Shown here: piece after piece, positions 12,596-24,984 of the stretch
Position numbering within the stretch: position 1 is the stretch's first letter
Layout: each line of letters opens with the position of its first letter
Translations under genes and position numbers: made by a program
The notes under the pieces: generated by a model
Told to the model about the DNA's origin: nothing
Database searches by the model: none
The model's input: only the letters and a program-made list of their open reading frames with translations
Origin: Certhia americana
Taxonomy: Eukaryota; Chordata; Aves; Passeriformes; Certhiidae
Assembly: GCA_018697195.1 (NCBI GenBank)
Contig: CM031879.1
Coordinates: forward strand, 42,147,378 to 42,211,377
DNA: 64,000 bases
Reading direction: 5' to 3'

Positions 12596-15500
12596 GAGGG
12601 AAGGAAACACTAGACTAGTAAATGCGAAACACAGGAAAATATCACATCATCAGAATTTAAGCTTGTTTTAAGAAAGTGAATTTCACTTGCTCTGTTATCT
12701 CACAATGTGTCTCTCAGCTGCCAAACCGATCTTGTTGAGTCTTAATACCCAGTGTAGCTCTCCTTCTCTTTTCAGGATCACAATAATAACTCCCAGGAAA
12801 AGCTGAAATAAGTCGCCTATGAAATTAAATGCAGTTTAAGGTAAATAGTCTGGTTCCCACATGATGTAAAATGATACAGCTCTGCTAATCCCTCTTGGGA
12901 TTACAGGACCTTCTGCCATCTGAGAGAAGTGAATAATGTCTTTGGTGGAAGACTCTGAGCTCAGCTTAATTGAGTGGTCGATCAAGAGTACAATTGTGCT
13001 CCCAGTAGTCAGCCAGTGCACAGCAACAAGTACTTCATTTATTATAGTCCAGGTTTATTTTATGAGTAAGAATTATTGATGTGTGCAAAGAGGGTCTTTT
13101 CCAACAGGGGAAAGTAGGTCCAAACCAGACAACAGTTGGTAGTGAAATCGTCTCTTCCATAGCTCCGCAGAAGACTGATTGTTTCCCTCTGCATCAGACC
13201 TGGCTCTTGGCAGCTTACCCAGCATCCACAGGCCACTGCTTTCAGCAGTGCTTTCAGTTCTTGCCTTCCTGAAACAGCATTCAAAAAGCTAAGACTTGCT
13301 GCTTCCCAAAGCAATACCTTCCTACTCCTTTTCCTGTACCCTGGGACATGTATCCTGGGACACATTTCATACTTCTTCCATTCGAGGCCCAGTAGGATAT
13401 ACTACCTATGTGCTTTTAGCCAAGCAAATTTTAAGTAAGCAGTACATAATGCCTGCATTTCTGCAGAATAGCTTCAGAACCAGACACAGGATCTACAACC
13501 CATTTGAAGATTGAATGATTGTTTTTTTTAGGCTGATGGGACAGAAAATTGATCTTTCTGCTGCCTTGCTTTTCTGTTTCCTCACTTGGATTTTCCAGGT
13601 AAAAGCTGTTCCTTTTCTCCAGTGGTATTTCTTCAGTGAATTCTAATGATACCATATCCTTTTCAATAGCTGGTGTTTACTTTATGTCAACCACAGTAAA
13701 TTAAATTATTGTCTCAATGCCGAGAAAACTACACTACTGACAACATGCATACTTTTGCTTGTCATGGTGGCACTCGTAATTGTGTGTAGAGACTGACTTG
13801 AGTCCACCCTGTAGTAGTTACAGGTGACAGGAGTAACATCCATTTCCTCACTTCATTGTAACAGATAACTTGAAGGAAGAGCCCTGTATTTGCAGGGAGT
13901 TTTTTCTTCCAAACCCACACTTTTCTCTCTGTTGAGGAGCAACTGAGTTGGACTTTTACTGCAGACTTACTTATAATAGAGATAACAGTTGTGATTTTGC
14001 TTTTCTCTTCAGGTTCCCTTTGAGAACTAAACTTCTAATATTTGATACTAATTATTTAAACCTTAAGAGTTTTCTCACATACCATGATTCTGTTGGGCAG
14101 AAGTCTCTGGCTGGCTGAAATGTGTAAAAATATCAAGACAAACCCCACCAAAACCCAAGATACCTCTAGAAAAATTCTCTGCTTGTGCTGCTGAAGTCAG
14201 CAGGTGTGGTAAATGCCCGTGCTGTATTGGAAAGCAATTTTTCATTTGAGTGATTTATTGGTAGATAATTAAAATTATGAAGGAAAACTATATGCCCTGA
14301 TGATGAAATGTGCTTTAAATGTCATGCAATCTGCCCAACATCTTTCTTGAAAGGAGGGCGTGATGAATCCTTGAAACTGTACCTCTCCAAAAGTGCCTCA
14401 TGCAGGACTCAGTGCTGGCTGCAGTTGCCACAGCCCTGCTGGACTCATACATGCATCAGAAAAAGGCAGCAAAATTGCCACCCTTATGATTTTTGCTGCT
14501 TTTGCTGGCACATACTAGACTGACTCATGCCTGTCATCCTCTTCTCCCTCTGAAGCCTTCTCTTTCTTGGAATGCACCACAGCTTTTTCTCCTATTCAGC
14601 TATGCTGACCACAGAGGTGGGTAAGATAAACCATCCAAAATCTTGGGACCCAGAGATGCCTGGTGATTTTTCATGCTATCTATCCTCTATATGGCCACCA
14701 GCACCCCAGAATGTGCCAACAAGTTCATCTGCCAGTCACTTCAGCTAGTGGGCATGTAGGGAAGAGGGACCTCTTTCCTGCATATGAGAGGCTGATCTAA
14801 AGCTATAAAATGAAGTTCATGTTGCATACAAAAAAAAGCAATGAGAAACTGCCTTCCTCCTCCTTAGTTTTTGCCTCGTATGTAGCATGCAAATTCATTG
14901 ATTTAGCAGAATGGTAAATCTGACTTTCAGACTGTGGTGGTGTCTGCTGGATGGTGAGACCTGTGCTAGATCCTGATCAGCAGAGTCTCCTCCCTCTTGG
15001 TGATGCAGAGTACCCCCAAACCCACCCAGGTACCCAGCATGGAGCATGGAGAACATACCTATGTGTTACATTGTTGGCCAAGAGAGCAGGACAATGATGT
15101 AATGTGTATGCATATGTTTCAGTGCCTTCCTTAGAGAACTCTCCCCATTTCCCCCCAGTTACCACATCCTCTGTGATTTCCCTCATAAAAACCTCAGGCT
15201 GTTCATGCTTCCACTCTGTGGTTTCCAATCCCTCAGTCTCTTCTGTTAGACCTGAGTGTGGCTAAGGCCCCTGTCCTCACCTATCATCCTTTCAGGCCAC
15301 TCCCAAAAGCATCCATTTCACTTTCCAGCATACAGGTATGCTGTCACAGCTTGCTGGGTCTTTTTGCTGTTCCTTTCCATTGCTTTCTGGAATGAGCTTG
15401 CTGTTCTGCTCATCACTGTTTTGTATATGCTTAGGGCTGTCCCCAGGCTTCAGGATGAAGCTAGCATCTGGATTATCTCAGTGCTTGAAGCAAAGTGCAA

Positions 15501-17489
15501 AAGAAAATTCTGTTTCTTGTCCCCTGAATAAGGAATAGCCACTCTTCTCAAAAAGAAGCTTCCCAGAGCTTCCTTGTGCACAATAAAAAATGACCTTTAC
15601 TATTTTTTGCTTAGCTGGAAGGCAGGCCTGGATGGTTGAGGAAAAATGTGGTCACAATCCTACATAATCCTTTCCAGCTCTTTTGAAGGAAGATCTTTGT
15701 CTACTTTTTTCTCTCTCCTGCTGTTGTTGTGCCTACTCAGTGTCTCACCTGGACTCAACTTTGCTTTGCTGCTTTTCCCTCTGAATCTTCCTCCTCTCAC
15801 ATGCCAGCTGCCTGCCCTCTCATCCAAGCAGCTTTTCACACCATATTATGTTTTGCTGTTCTCCTTTCCCAGTGATGCAGCTCAGTGGCTTGCCAAGCCA
15901 GGACACATCTCTGTCCATTGGGGAATGTGGAATATACTGGGGTGGGGTTCGGGAAGTGAGGGCTTGTGTTCTTCAGAGAGCAGAGCAAAAAGAGCACCTG
16001 GGAAAAGGTGGCTAGGGCAGGGCTGGGGGAGTTGGGGAGTCTTCAGCTGTTTGGGGAAAATGAAGGAGGAGGGCAAACACAGCAAGGAGCATTGTGGGAA
16101 TAGTGGCCAGTCAGTGCCAGCCTACCCTACCTCAGATCCAGATGCCTGCTCCTGGTACCCCTGCCCAGCTACTGCTAGCTGCCCTCTCCATGGTTTTCTT
16201 TGCAAGAGCAACCTCTTCCACATGGGGCAGCCTGCAGTTCCCCATCTCTCCCTTGTTTCTCCTGGAGTCAGCAGTTCTCCATCTGGCTGGGGAAGGCAGG
16301 AGAGGACATAAGGAATGTATCCCAGGATTGCATAGAGGAAAAGATGTTGAAGAACTGCTGCTATAGCTCTCATTGTTGAGAGTGGTGTGACGGTGAGCTG
16401 CTTGTGACTTGGTGGCATGTATGTCTGGGACCTCTGCCAGAACATCCATTTGGAGTGAGCTCTGCCTGGTGGAGTGATACAAATAGCAGAAGAGCTCACA
16501 GAAATCAGGCATTGCCAGCTGTATCTGCTGCTTTGCTTTTTTATTTTATTATACAACATGTTCAGATTTTAAAGTGGCTTGAAGTACATTTTTTCTGTAG
16601 TAAATCAGAGCTTCCTAAATCCAGTATTAGTAAAAAAGTCCTTGAAACTTAGGTGCAGTTTATGAGTTTTGAGAGACTAGAACAGGCAGCTTAAATGTTC
16701 AGAGAATCTCCCCATTCCTGAGATTCATTTGCTCGTTTCAATATAATCTGTTTATCACAGCCAAAATACTGAATCTCTCTTTTTATCTGAACTGCTGTTT
16801 GCTTTTAACAAAACATAAGGGGAACTGGAGGCCCTTTGTCGTCCACGGAAGATGAGGAAGGTTGATCAGTCCTTTCTTTAGAAAGTTTACTGGTATTTGA
16901 TAAGGAACCTGAGCTGCATTTTAAAATTTTTGTGTTCAATATTAAAATAATCTTGGGGCTGCCTTATTTTTTGGTGTGAAGGAAAGAAAAAGCAAGGGAG
17001 TAACTGTTTCCTCCCATATTTATTTTATTCAATATAATGAAAGAAAAGAGTTCTTCAAGTGTTCAAGATAATAAAAAATAACTCCAAGTGTCGTTAAGTT
17101 GTATTTGTTCACCAGCTTTGTAAGAAGTGATATTTTCTGAGAAACATAAAAACACACAGTTCTCAGGTACTTCGCTCAGAGTTATGAGAAAAGCAACTTG
17201 CACACCCAAAACAACCCAAGAAACCCAAAAGATCCAACTCTTCAAACCACACTGCAGTCAGAGTGGGAATCCCTTGCAACACTACTTATTCTAAATATTT
17301 CTATCCCCTAATTACAGTTTTTCCCTTCAAAATATCTAAATTAAAATGAGAACAAGTGTCCAAGCTAATTTATTAGGGAGCAATGGTGAAACTGGTTTGA
17401 TCTCTCCTGTCCTTCTTCCCGCAGTCTTCTTGACCTTATAGCACAATGGAGGTTAGAGTATCTTACATTTGTGATACCCTGGTGCCCTG

Positions 17490-17557
17490 TTTCTGCTAAA
17501 ATGGTCTTATACTTAGGAACCTTTTTCTGCTAAGATGTTCCTATACTTACAATGGAA
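17490..17557. repeat. 34-base tandem duplication, diverged
   Basis: TTTCTGCTAARATG...TATACTTA appears at 17490 and 17524 with several substitutions between the two copies. Confidence 0.8.
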
Positions 17558-18464
17558 CTTGTACTTCCATTATGGTTGTGCTGTGCATGTCATCCATGTC
17601 CTGCCTGTTCTATCTGTCACATGACTGTGGTGCAGATCAGTGGTATCTCAGGATGATGTCCATTGCAAAGCACGTGTACGTGTGTTTGAGAGTGACCTCA
17701 GTTTCCTGATAGCAAAGCTTTTGGGCTCTATCTAGACATGTCTACGAACCTTAGTGTCTTTTTCTATTGTCCATGTTTAGGAGTTTGAAATGAAAATAAT
17801 TTCCTAAGATCTTTATGAGTGTAGACCAAACTGATTGTGGATTGGTATCTGTGGCATAGAAACTCTGTAAGTAAATAAGTCTTTAAGGGCTTTACTCTAA
17901 GGGCTAGTGGGTATATCTTTATTCGTATGGATGACCAGTGAAAAAGCAGCCAGAGATATGGCTGCATTTATGTTAGTCTGGCTTGTTTGGCTGATTTTTT
18001 TGCTCTAAACTTTGCCCATCTGCTGAACAGGATTCAAGGGGCTTCCTTGTACTATACTCTGATCCTTGTTCAATATTCTTAATCACAAGCCTGACTTCAA
18101 GCATATGGATAGTTCCACTCATCACAGGTGTTGACAAAGCCATTTCCAAGAGTCAATTTTCTGTCTTCTCTAAATATAGCCAGTTGCATTTTCTCCTAGC
18201 ATAAGAAGTTCATCCTATATTATTTTCCTCTTCCTGCTTTTTCACCCTGAAAACACATTATGCTCTTTCAGACTGGAAGGATTTTATTCCTCTTAACGGA
18301 GTGGATGAATTACGGAACAAAAAATGTTTATCTAATTGGCCAAGAGAACAATTCTACAGATCATGAAAGTTTAAAAAAACAGGTTGCAGTTAGAGGCAAC
18401 TGATTGCTCAGAGTGGCAAAATTATACCTCTAATGAAAAGAATTTCCATTTTCACATGCATAGT

Positions 18465-19276
18465 CACAACACCACAGAATGGTTGAGTATGGCAATGACC
18501 CTTGGACATAATTTAATCCAATGCCTCCTGCTGAGATCACAGTCAGACAGAACATGTTTCTCAGTACTGTAAGCCATCAGATTCTGAGCATCTCCAAGGG
18601 TGGAGACTCTACAACCTCTCTGAACAGCCTGGTCTGGTTTTTGATCACTCTCTCAGTGGGAAGTTTTCTTGTGTTTAAGTTATGTTTCCTGTATTTGAAT
18701 TTCTGCCCATTGCTTGTCATCAACCATCTTTTTGTGCTTCCCCCCATCAGGAATGGGTAGAATGAATAGGATGCCCTTGAGCTTCTCCAAGCTGAACACT
18801 GCCAGCTCTCTCAGCCTCTCTTCATTTGTCAGATGGTCCAAGCCTTCTCAATCTTCCTGGTCCTTCACAGTCCACCATGCCTATGTCTCTCTTTTTTGGG
18901 GATCTCAGCACTGGACCCAGCCCTCCAGCTGTGTCTCACCAGGACTGAGGAGAGGGGAGGGATCACCTCCCTTGACCTGGTGATGCTCTGCTTAATGCAG
19001 TGCTGGACACTGTTGGCCTGCTTTGCTGCAGGGGTGCATTGTCAGCTCACAGCTTGTTCATCAAGATGTCCAGGTCCTTCTTTAGGGAACTGCTTCCCAG
19101 CCTGTAGTGGTGTTTGGAATTATTCCTGACCAGGATGTGGCATTTAATTTTGTTGAGCTGCACAAGGTTTCTGTTGGCTAATTTCTTTAGTCAGTCCAGG
19201 TCCTTCTGGACAGCAGCAAGGTGTTCTAGTGCATCAGACACTGCTCCCAGTTCTGTATCACCTGTAGACTTGCCGA
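18465..19276 (-). mobile_element. CR1 LINE copy, fairly diverged
   Basis: This is reverse-complement CR1. Recognisable parts are AACACCACAGAATGGTTGAG with GACCCTTGGACAT (tail), CCAAGCTGAACACTGCCAGC, TCAGCACTGGACCCAGCCCT, CTGGTGATGCTCTGCTTAAT, ATGTCCAGGTCCTTCTTTAG and CTGTATCACCTGTAGACTTG. The frame is broken throughout. The decay is greater than in the copy at 53926. Confidence 0.9.
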
Positions 19277-22200
19277 GCTAACTAGTTGTTCAAATGTCAA
19301 ATCTCTCAAAGCTGTGAAACTCAGCTGCAATTTTAATCCTGAATCTGGCTACTTTTAAGATGATAAAATGCATTTTTATTTGATAAGTATTTAGTGAATC
19401 TTCTCAAGCTGTTTTTTTTTTTTAAGTTCAAGCTAAAAAAAAAGGATATGAAATCAGTGCAAAAATTATTCTGGAACTTTGAATGAAACAGGTTAGTAAT
19501 AAGAACTTATAAAATCTTTAGGCATTAAAGGGGAAAAGGCCTTCCTTCCAGATAACATTGGAGTATTATAGCTCTTCAATTGTGATTAAATTTTTTCTTA
19601 ATGTTAGTTAAATCAGAGTAAAATCTATAGTTCATGATTTTGTATAGTTTTGCTATTGCAGTTGTGGTATTTTTTTACTTTTGTTATAATTAAATTCTTT
19701 AACTACCATATTATAGTTAAATAATTTGAAAGTGTTCAATGCTATGCTAGATATACAGGGAATAACTTTGTCTCACTGCCTCCATAAGTAGTGCTCTTTT
19801 TCCCCCTTTTTGAAAAAGTTTGAATGTGTTGCAAATCTGTGGCCACTGTTGAGTCATGCTGTGTAACCAGGCCAAGCAGGGAGGTCCTGCCTATTTCTGT
19901 CTTTCTAAGGATATTTCTAACATTTGGCTCTAATTAAGAGAATGTAGAAATGAGGGACAGCAAGATATTTTTTACACGGCCTCCAATTACTTCAGGATAA
20001 TGCTAAACTTAACATTTGAGTTCTCTTCTTAAAATGAAACTAGAGTGTTGGTCATTTGTAATGTTTAAGTGCTTTCATGGGGAGAAAATGCATGATGCTA
20101 AAATGAGGGGTTACTAAAAGGTCACTTTAATAGGAACAGAAGGCATAACAGGAGTCAGTGGCTAGAATCTGAGGTCAGAACATTTCAAATTAGATGTAGT
20201 GTTCATATTTTTAATAAGAGAGGTCACTAACCTTTAGAGGAAACTGCAGATTGACAAATTAAATACTTCTATTTAGTAAAGACTGAAATATTTCCTGGTA
20301 AATGTGCTGTAGCCAGACATATATCTATTCTGTATTCAAACACAGCTGAACCTAGTGCAAGGGCAACAATCTGTAATAAAAGGGCATGTGATAATGCAAA
20401 ATGTTAGAGAGAGTAGGGGAGTTCAGCAACCAACTCTAGATCACATGTGACCCCTTATCCAGCCTGCCACCCTCTTGCTGTAGCACTCATCCATTGTGAG
20501 ATGGGATGAAAAGCATAATACCTCTGGGAAGACTGGGATACATCAGAAACAGTTCTCCAACCTGTAAGACAACTTTATATCTGCTCCTGAGGTTTGGGCA
20601 GAGAGACCCTTTGGTGCTGATAACCTGTGCCCAGGTCCCTCTGTCTGAGGACAGTGGAGAGTACACAGAAGCCCAGCTTCTGAGAGTACACAGACCAGCA
20701 CTGGTGATTGAAGTTCAACTAGTGTCACACTTGTTGGTTTGTAGTCTGGGATTAAATATGAGAAAATGGTGAAAAGGGCAGACCTGGATACTGTGACTTA
20801 GAGAGTTTCATCTGTCCTCCCACATTATGGTTCTGTATGCTGCACAGTAATTCTTCTGTGAACCTCATCACTTCTGTTAAACTCAGTCGTACTTTTCTGG
20901 AAAACAGATGCCAGAAAAGGATGGGCAAGGAACAAAAGTACTGTAGCTCTACATATCCATTTATAAAATGTAGAAAACATTTGGCTAATTAACAAAGGCA
21001 TGGCAGTGTGGATATGCTACTCTCTGATCCCCAGATAGAAGGCACAACAAGTACATATTGTTTATTTCTTGTGATGCTAGGTGTGGGTAAGGCTTGAAGG
21101 TGAGTCAGCTGTGAATTAATAATGTGTGGAGCAATTAAGAGACCCATATAATTTACTGAAATAATCTTATGACAGCAGAAAATACACTTAGGCTTCTGTA
21201 GCCAGGTCATAGGTCTGTCATTGCTTATGATCCTCCCACTGAAATCACTGGAGCAGTGACAGTGTTTGACATCATACTGAAATGTGTCCACAGTCTCATG
21301 AATCAGAAATAATAGACTTGTGAACCAAGTCTGAAATTTCATAAAGCATGCCTGTGCGTCAGGGTCCAGCTCCCACTGAACTCCTGTAGTCTTATCTAGA
21401 AAATTTCTCAGGCAGATTACCTGCTGTTATCTGACCCACCTATAGAAACTCCAACTATGAGAAAAATTGTTTATCCAAATACCTGACTTAAAAATAAAAA
21501 ATGGCATTAATAATTCATTTCAGAAATCAGCCAATTATAATTCCTAGAAACATTTGTTCAGGGCACAGGAACAGCTCTGATTCTTCTGCATAGACCTGGA
21601 AAGATGATAGGAACTAATACATTGCTGGGAAGGTGGTATTTGTTGTGAGATTTAGTTTTTGACTGTGACACGTAGCTATAAATTGTGTGGTTTTGTTATT
21701 ATTTTTATTATGTGCATTTTATTATGGGCTGAGGGACTAACCAGGGATCATTATGCAGATGAAAAGCAGTATCTTTATTCTGCAGATGGTTCCTCTTCCA
21801 AGTCCCACTTGGCATAAACTATCATATCAAAAAGAAATAATTTGATACCTAAAAGCAAGTTATTCATTTATGTAAGCAGAAAGTTCCTTTGTTACTAAAA
21901 TCAAAGAGGAGTTTAAGGGCATAGTCCACCAGTGTTTTAAGATCCCTTTTATACTTGCTTTTTGGATCATCTTGTTCTGTTGAGATAAAAAGATAGAGTC
22001 ACCATTTTGGAGGAAGCTCCACATGCATGGGCTTTTATAAGCCATGTAAATCAAACCACTGGATTTGATTTTTCTTATATGAATCCTTCCTTACTACATG
22101 TAGCCTGCTTTTGGATTTTGAATATAATTAGTGTAACAATAACCCTACAAATATCTTATCCAAATTTTTATCTCATAATATCATATCTAAATACTTTCAT

Positions 22201-23649
22201 CATCCTATATCACATCACCTTCCCCTCCTTCTCATTAAATTTTAAGCAGCCTTGCTGCATATCTAAGATTTCGTTACCTCATACCTAATTAGCAGGAAAC
22301 AATTCTGTCTCCTGAGTTTATTTAAAAAATAAAATATTTCTCTTTCAGGCCATCTAACAGAAAATCTGCTGTGTCTCTCAGAAATCCCAACCCTTATTTA
22401 CTCCAATTATTTAGCAAACAAACAAACAAACCAACCATCATGCTCCACAGTGCATTATATGTGGTATTAGTCTGCATGATGATAGACCCTGAATTCAGCA
22501 CCTCTGTCCTCTGAATATTGCTGAATTTTTGTAGGCAGCATAGTAAAGGAGAATTTTGTAGAAAGAGTTAGAAAATTATTATCTGAAGCAAATAACGTAT
22601 TTTTTTCTCTAGACTAGCCAGCTCCTTGAGGAGTGGATACTGTTTCATAAAGGCTGCTGACTTAGCCTCTTAATACTGATTTCTAGAAGTGCAAACATTC
22701 TTTTAGTTAGTCCAAGTATTCAGGTCCAGACTTGGATCTCTGAATTTTTTTTTTTTTTTTTTTAAATGTCACAGTGCATAATATTGCAACATAGCATAGT
22801 AGAGGTATTTAACACGAGCCTGTACTGTGGAGTATTGTGGGAGCTGAGACAAAATGGTGGCATCTTTCTGAGAGAGCTTAAGATCAAACTATGAGGCAGT
22901 TGATGGGAAGTTGTTTTTTGGTTTGTTGTTTTCTTTGGGTTTTTGGGTTTTTAAATGTTTTAAACATTTCCTCTTTTTTAGAGAGACTTGAGGAGTGGCT
23001 TGGAAAAATACTCCAGTGCAGTGTTGCTTCTCTGAAAGAGGCTGGTAAGAGTTACTGATGGAGACATATGGGTCTTCAGTATGTCCAAAGGCTGCATTTG
23101 GATCACTGTTTTGTAGTCACTAGAGACTGTTTATCCTGTGAATATATCTAATCTGTTTTGAACCCAGTCTTACTTAACCTCTAGAACTTCCTGTGTCTAT
23201 GAGTTTGGCAAGTTGTAGAGTGAGGAAAAAACCTAATTTTTTCCTTATTGTGTTTTCTTTATAAGCAGCGTGTTAAGGTATGTATGGTAAGCACCTGTGC
23301 TCGAGGGTGGTTTGCATCTGACTTTCTGTTCCTTTGTTCATAGTGAGTGTTGCTGACATGGTGGTATGTCCTAAATATAAAAAAAGACAATACCACCTAG
23401 AGGGAAGTGTGAGGACAAATAATCATTTAAAGAAGATAATATATTATCTGCACAGATGGTGACTCTTAATGTTCACAGACTCAGTTTCAAATAAGATAAG
23501 AACATACTTTTTTTAATGACCTTTGGAAACTTACTGTAGCCCACAAAGCAGTTTGAGATATTGCTGCTGTAAACCCACTTGGTTTTGTATAAGCAATGCA
23601 ATATCCTGTTCTATGGTGCTATGAAGTTGGATTGCACTTTTAGTGGTTA
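19277..23649. other. Intronic, no gene recognised
   Basis: AT-rich DNA with T runs at 19412-19423 and 22745-22763 and a short CAAA run at 22415. Nothing else can be supported. Confidence 0.6.
22745..22763. repeat. Poly(T) tract
   Basis: Nineteen Ts. No mobile element is recognised beside it. Confidence 0.9.
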
Positions 23650-23857
23650 ATGGGTCATGTTCAGCCTGGAGGCCTGTGACAAGCACAGGGTCTTATGTTG
23701 GGACATGCCCTGTTTAACATCAGAGGCCTGGGTGAGGAGACCAGATGCACATTCATCTGGTTTACAGATGACATCAAACTGGGGGAACCAGTCAGTATGC
23801 TGATGCACTAGGTTACCATTCGGAGAGACCTGAGCCAACAGGAAAGCCAGTGGGGCC
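23650..23857 (+). mobile_element. CR1 LINE, left part split by an LTR
   Basis: Plus-strand CR1 sequence is recognised by GCCTGGAGGCCTGTGACAAG, CCCTGTTTAACATCAGAGGC, TTTACAGATGACATCAAACT and CATTCGGAGAGACCTGAG, which correspond to the ORF2 region coding for the catalytic FADD-type motif (here FTDD). It stops at 23857, where an LTR begins, and resumes at 24322. Confidence 0.85.
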
Positions 23858-24321
23858 TGTTGTGGTTCAGCTATGGCATTTCCCAATTCAGTGCCCCTGG
23901 CCAACCAAGACTCTCCCAAACCAGATGCAGCTTGCTCTGTCCTCCACCTCCCACTTCCCCTCTCCCTTCCTGATGCCAGGATGGACAGAGTCATGAAGTG
24001 GAGGCACCAAAAGGTGAAAATCGCAGATTGAGATAAGAACAATTTACCGGAAACAGCAATGAGATAATGAACAGTAACAGTAACAATATTAAGAACAAAA
24101 AGTATAAGACAAAGAAACTATTTGCAGGGAAAAAACAGGACAAAATACCATCTTGTTCCTTCCCACCACACTACACTTTTCCCTGTCGTGAAATGAGAGA
24201 GTCCCTTAGTCCTGCCCATTGCAAATGACATGAAATGGTATTGAGTAACAGCAGGATCTGGCCACATGCCCTTCCTGGTTACTATAAAATAATTAACTCT
24301 GTCCTGGCTGAAACTAGGACA
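23858..24321 (-). mobile_element. ERVL-type solo LTR nested in CR1
   Basis: Read on the minus strand, the 464-base element starts TGTCCTAGTTTCAGCCAGGA and ends CTGAACCACAACA. These are the well-known ends of an abundant avian ERVL LTR (consensus TGTCCTGGTTTCAGC...CCACAACA). Near-identical five-base flanks, GGGCC (23853-23857) and GGACC (24322-24326), fit the 5-base target duplication of ERVL with one later mutation. Further internal agreement includes CTTATCTCAATCTGCGATTT on the minus strand. No internal retroviral genes are present. Confidence 0.88.
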
Positions 24322-24984
24322 GGACCAAAAGTCCTGCACCTGGAAAAGAAGCAAAACAGGTGACTGACTGTGGGGAGCAATTGTGTCGAAAGGGAATGTG
24401 AATATGTTATAAATAGCAGGCAAATATGAGCCAACAGCATTCTGGCAGCAAAGATGGCTGACAGCACCCTGGACTCTTTTAAGATGAGTGAAGTTAGTAA
24501 ATCAAGGGGAGGAATTATCACCCTCAACACTCATGAGGGCACATTTAGATACTGTGGCTTGTTTTGGTCTCTTGAGCATGGAAAAGACATCAATAAATTG
24601 GAATGAGTTCAGCAAAGAACTAGCACGATGGTGTGAAGAGAGGCTGAGGGACTCATCTCAGAAAAGATTGTTTTGAAAGGACCCGTCATCTGCCCCTCAC
24701 TGCTTATGTCAGAGTAACTGAGGAGATGGAACCAGGTTGTTTACAGTGATGCAAAGTCATAGGGTAAGAGTTAACAGACATATGTTGAAGTGGGGACTTC
24801 AGGAGAAATGTTTTCTGCACCAGGATGGTTAAGCAGTGGTTGCCCAGAGAGACAATGCAGACTTTGTTCTTGGAGGTTTTCAAGATTTACCTGATCTGAC
24901 CTGACAGCCAATTCTACTTGGAACAGAAGGTTGGACTGGAGATTTTCTGAGGTCCCTTTTAGCCTAAATTATTCTGAGATCATA
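24322..24984 (+). mobile_element. CR1 LINE, right part to 3' end
   Basis: CR1 resumes at AAAAGTCCTGCACCTGG and continues through CTGGCAGCAAAGATGGCTGA, GAGAGGCTGAGGGACTC, GCAGTGGTTGCCCAGAGAGA and GAAGGTTGGACTGGAGATTT, to the degenerate tail AATTATTCTGAGATCATAGG. Together with 23650-23857 it forms one interrupted CR1 of about 870 bases. A short CR1 segment seems missing at the LTR junction. Confidence 0.88.

Larger units (their letters stand above)
11076..18464. other. Intronic, no gene recognised
   Basis: Mostly AT-rich. A GC-richer patch at about 14300-16500 has few stop codons on both strands, including a 221-codon frame at 15646-16311. No recognisable domains and no clear repeats apart from the GA tract and the 34-base duplication. 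Confidence 0.6.
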
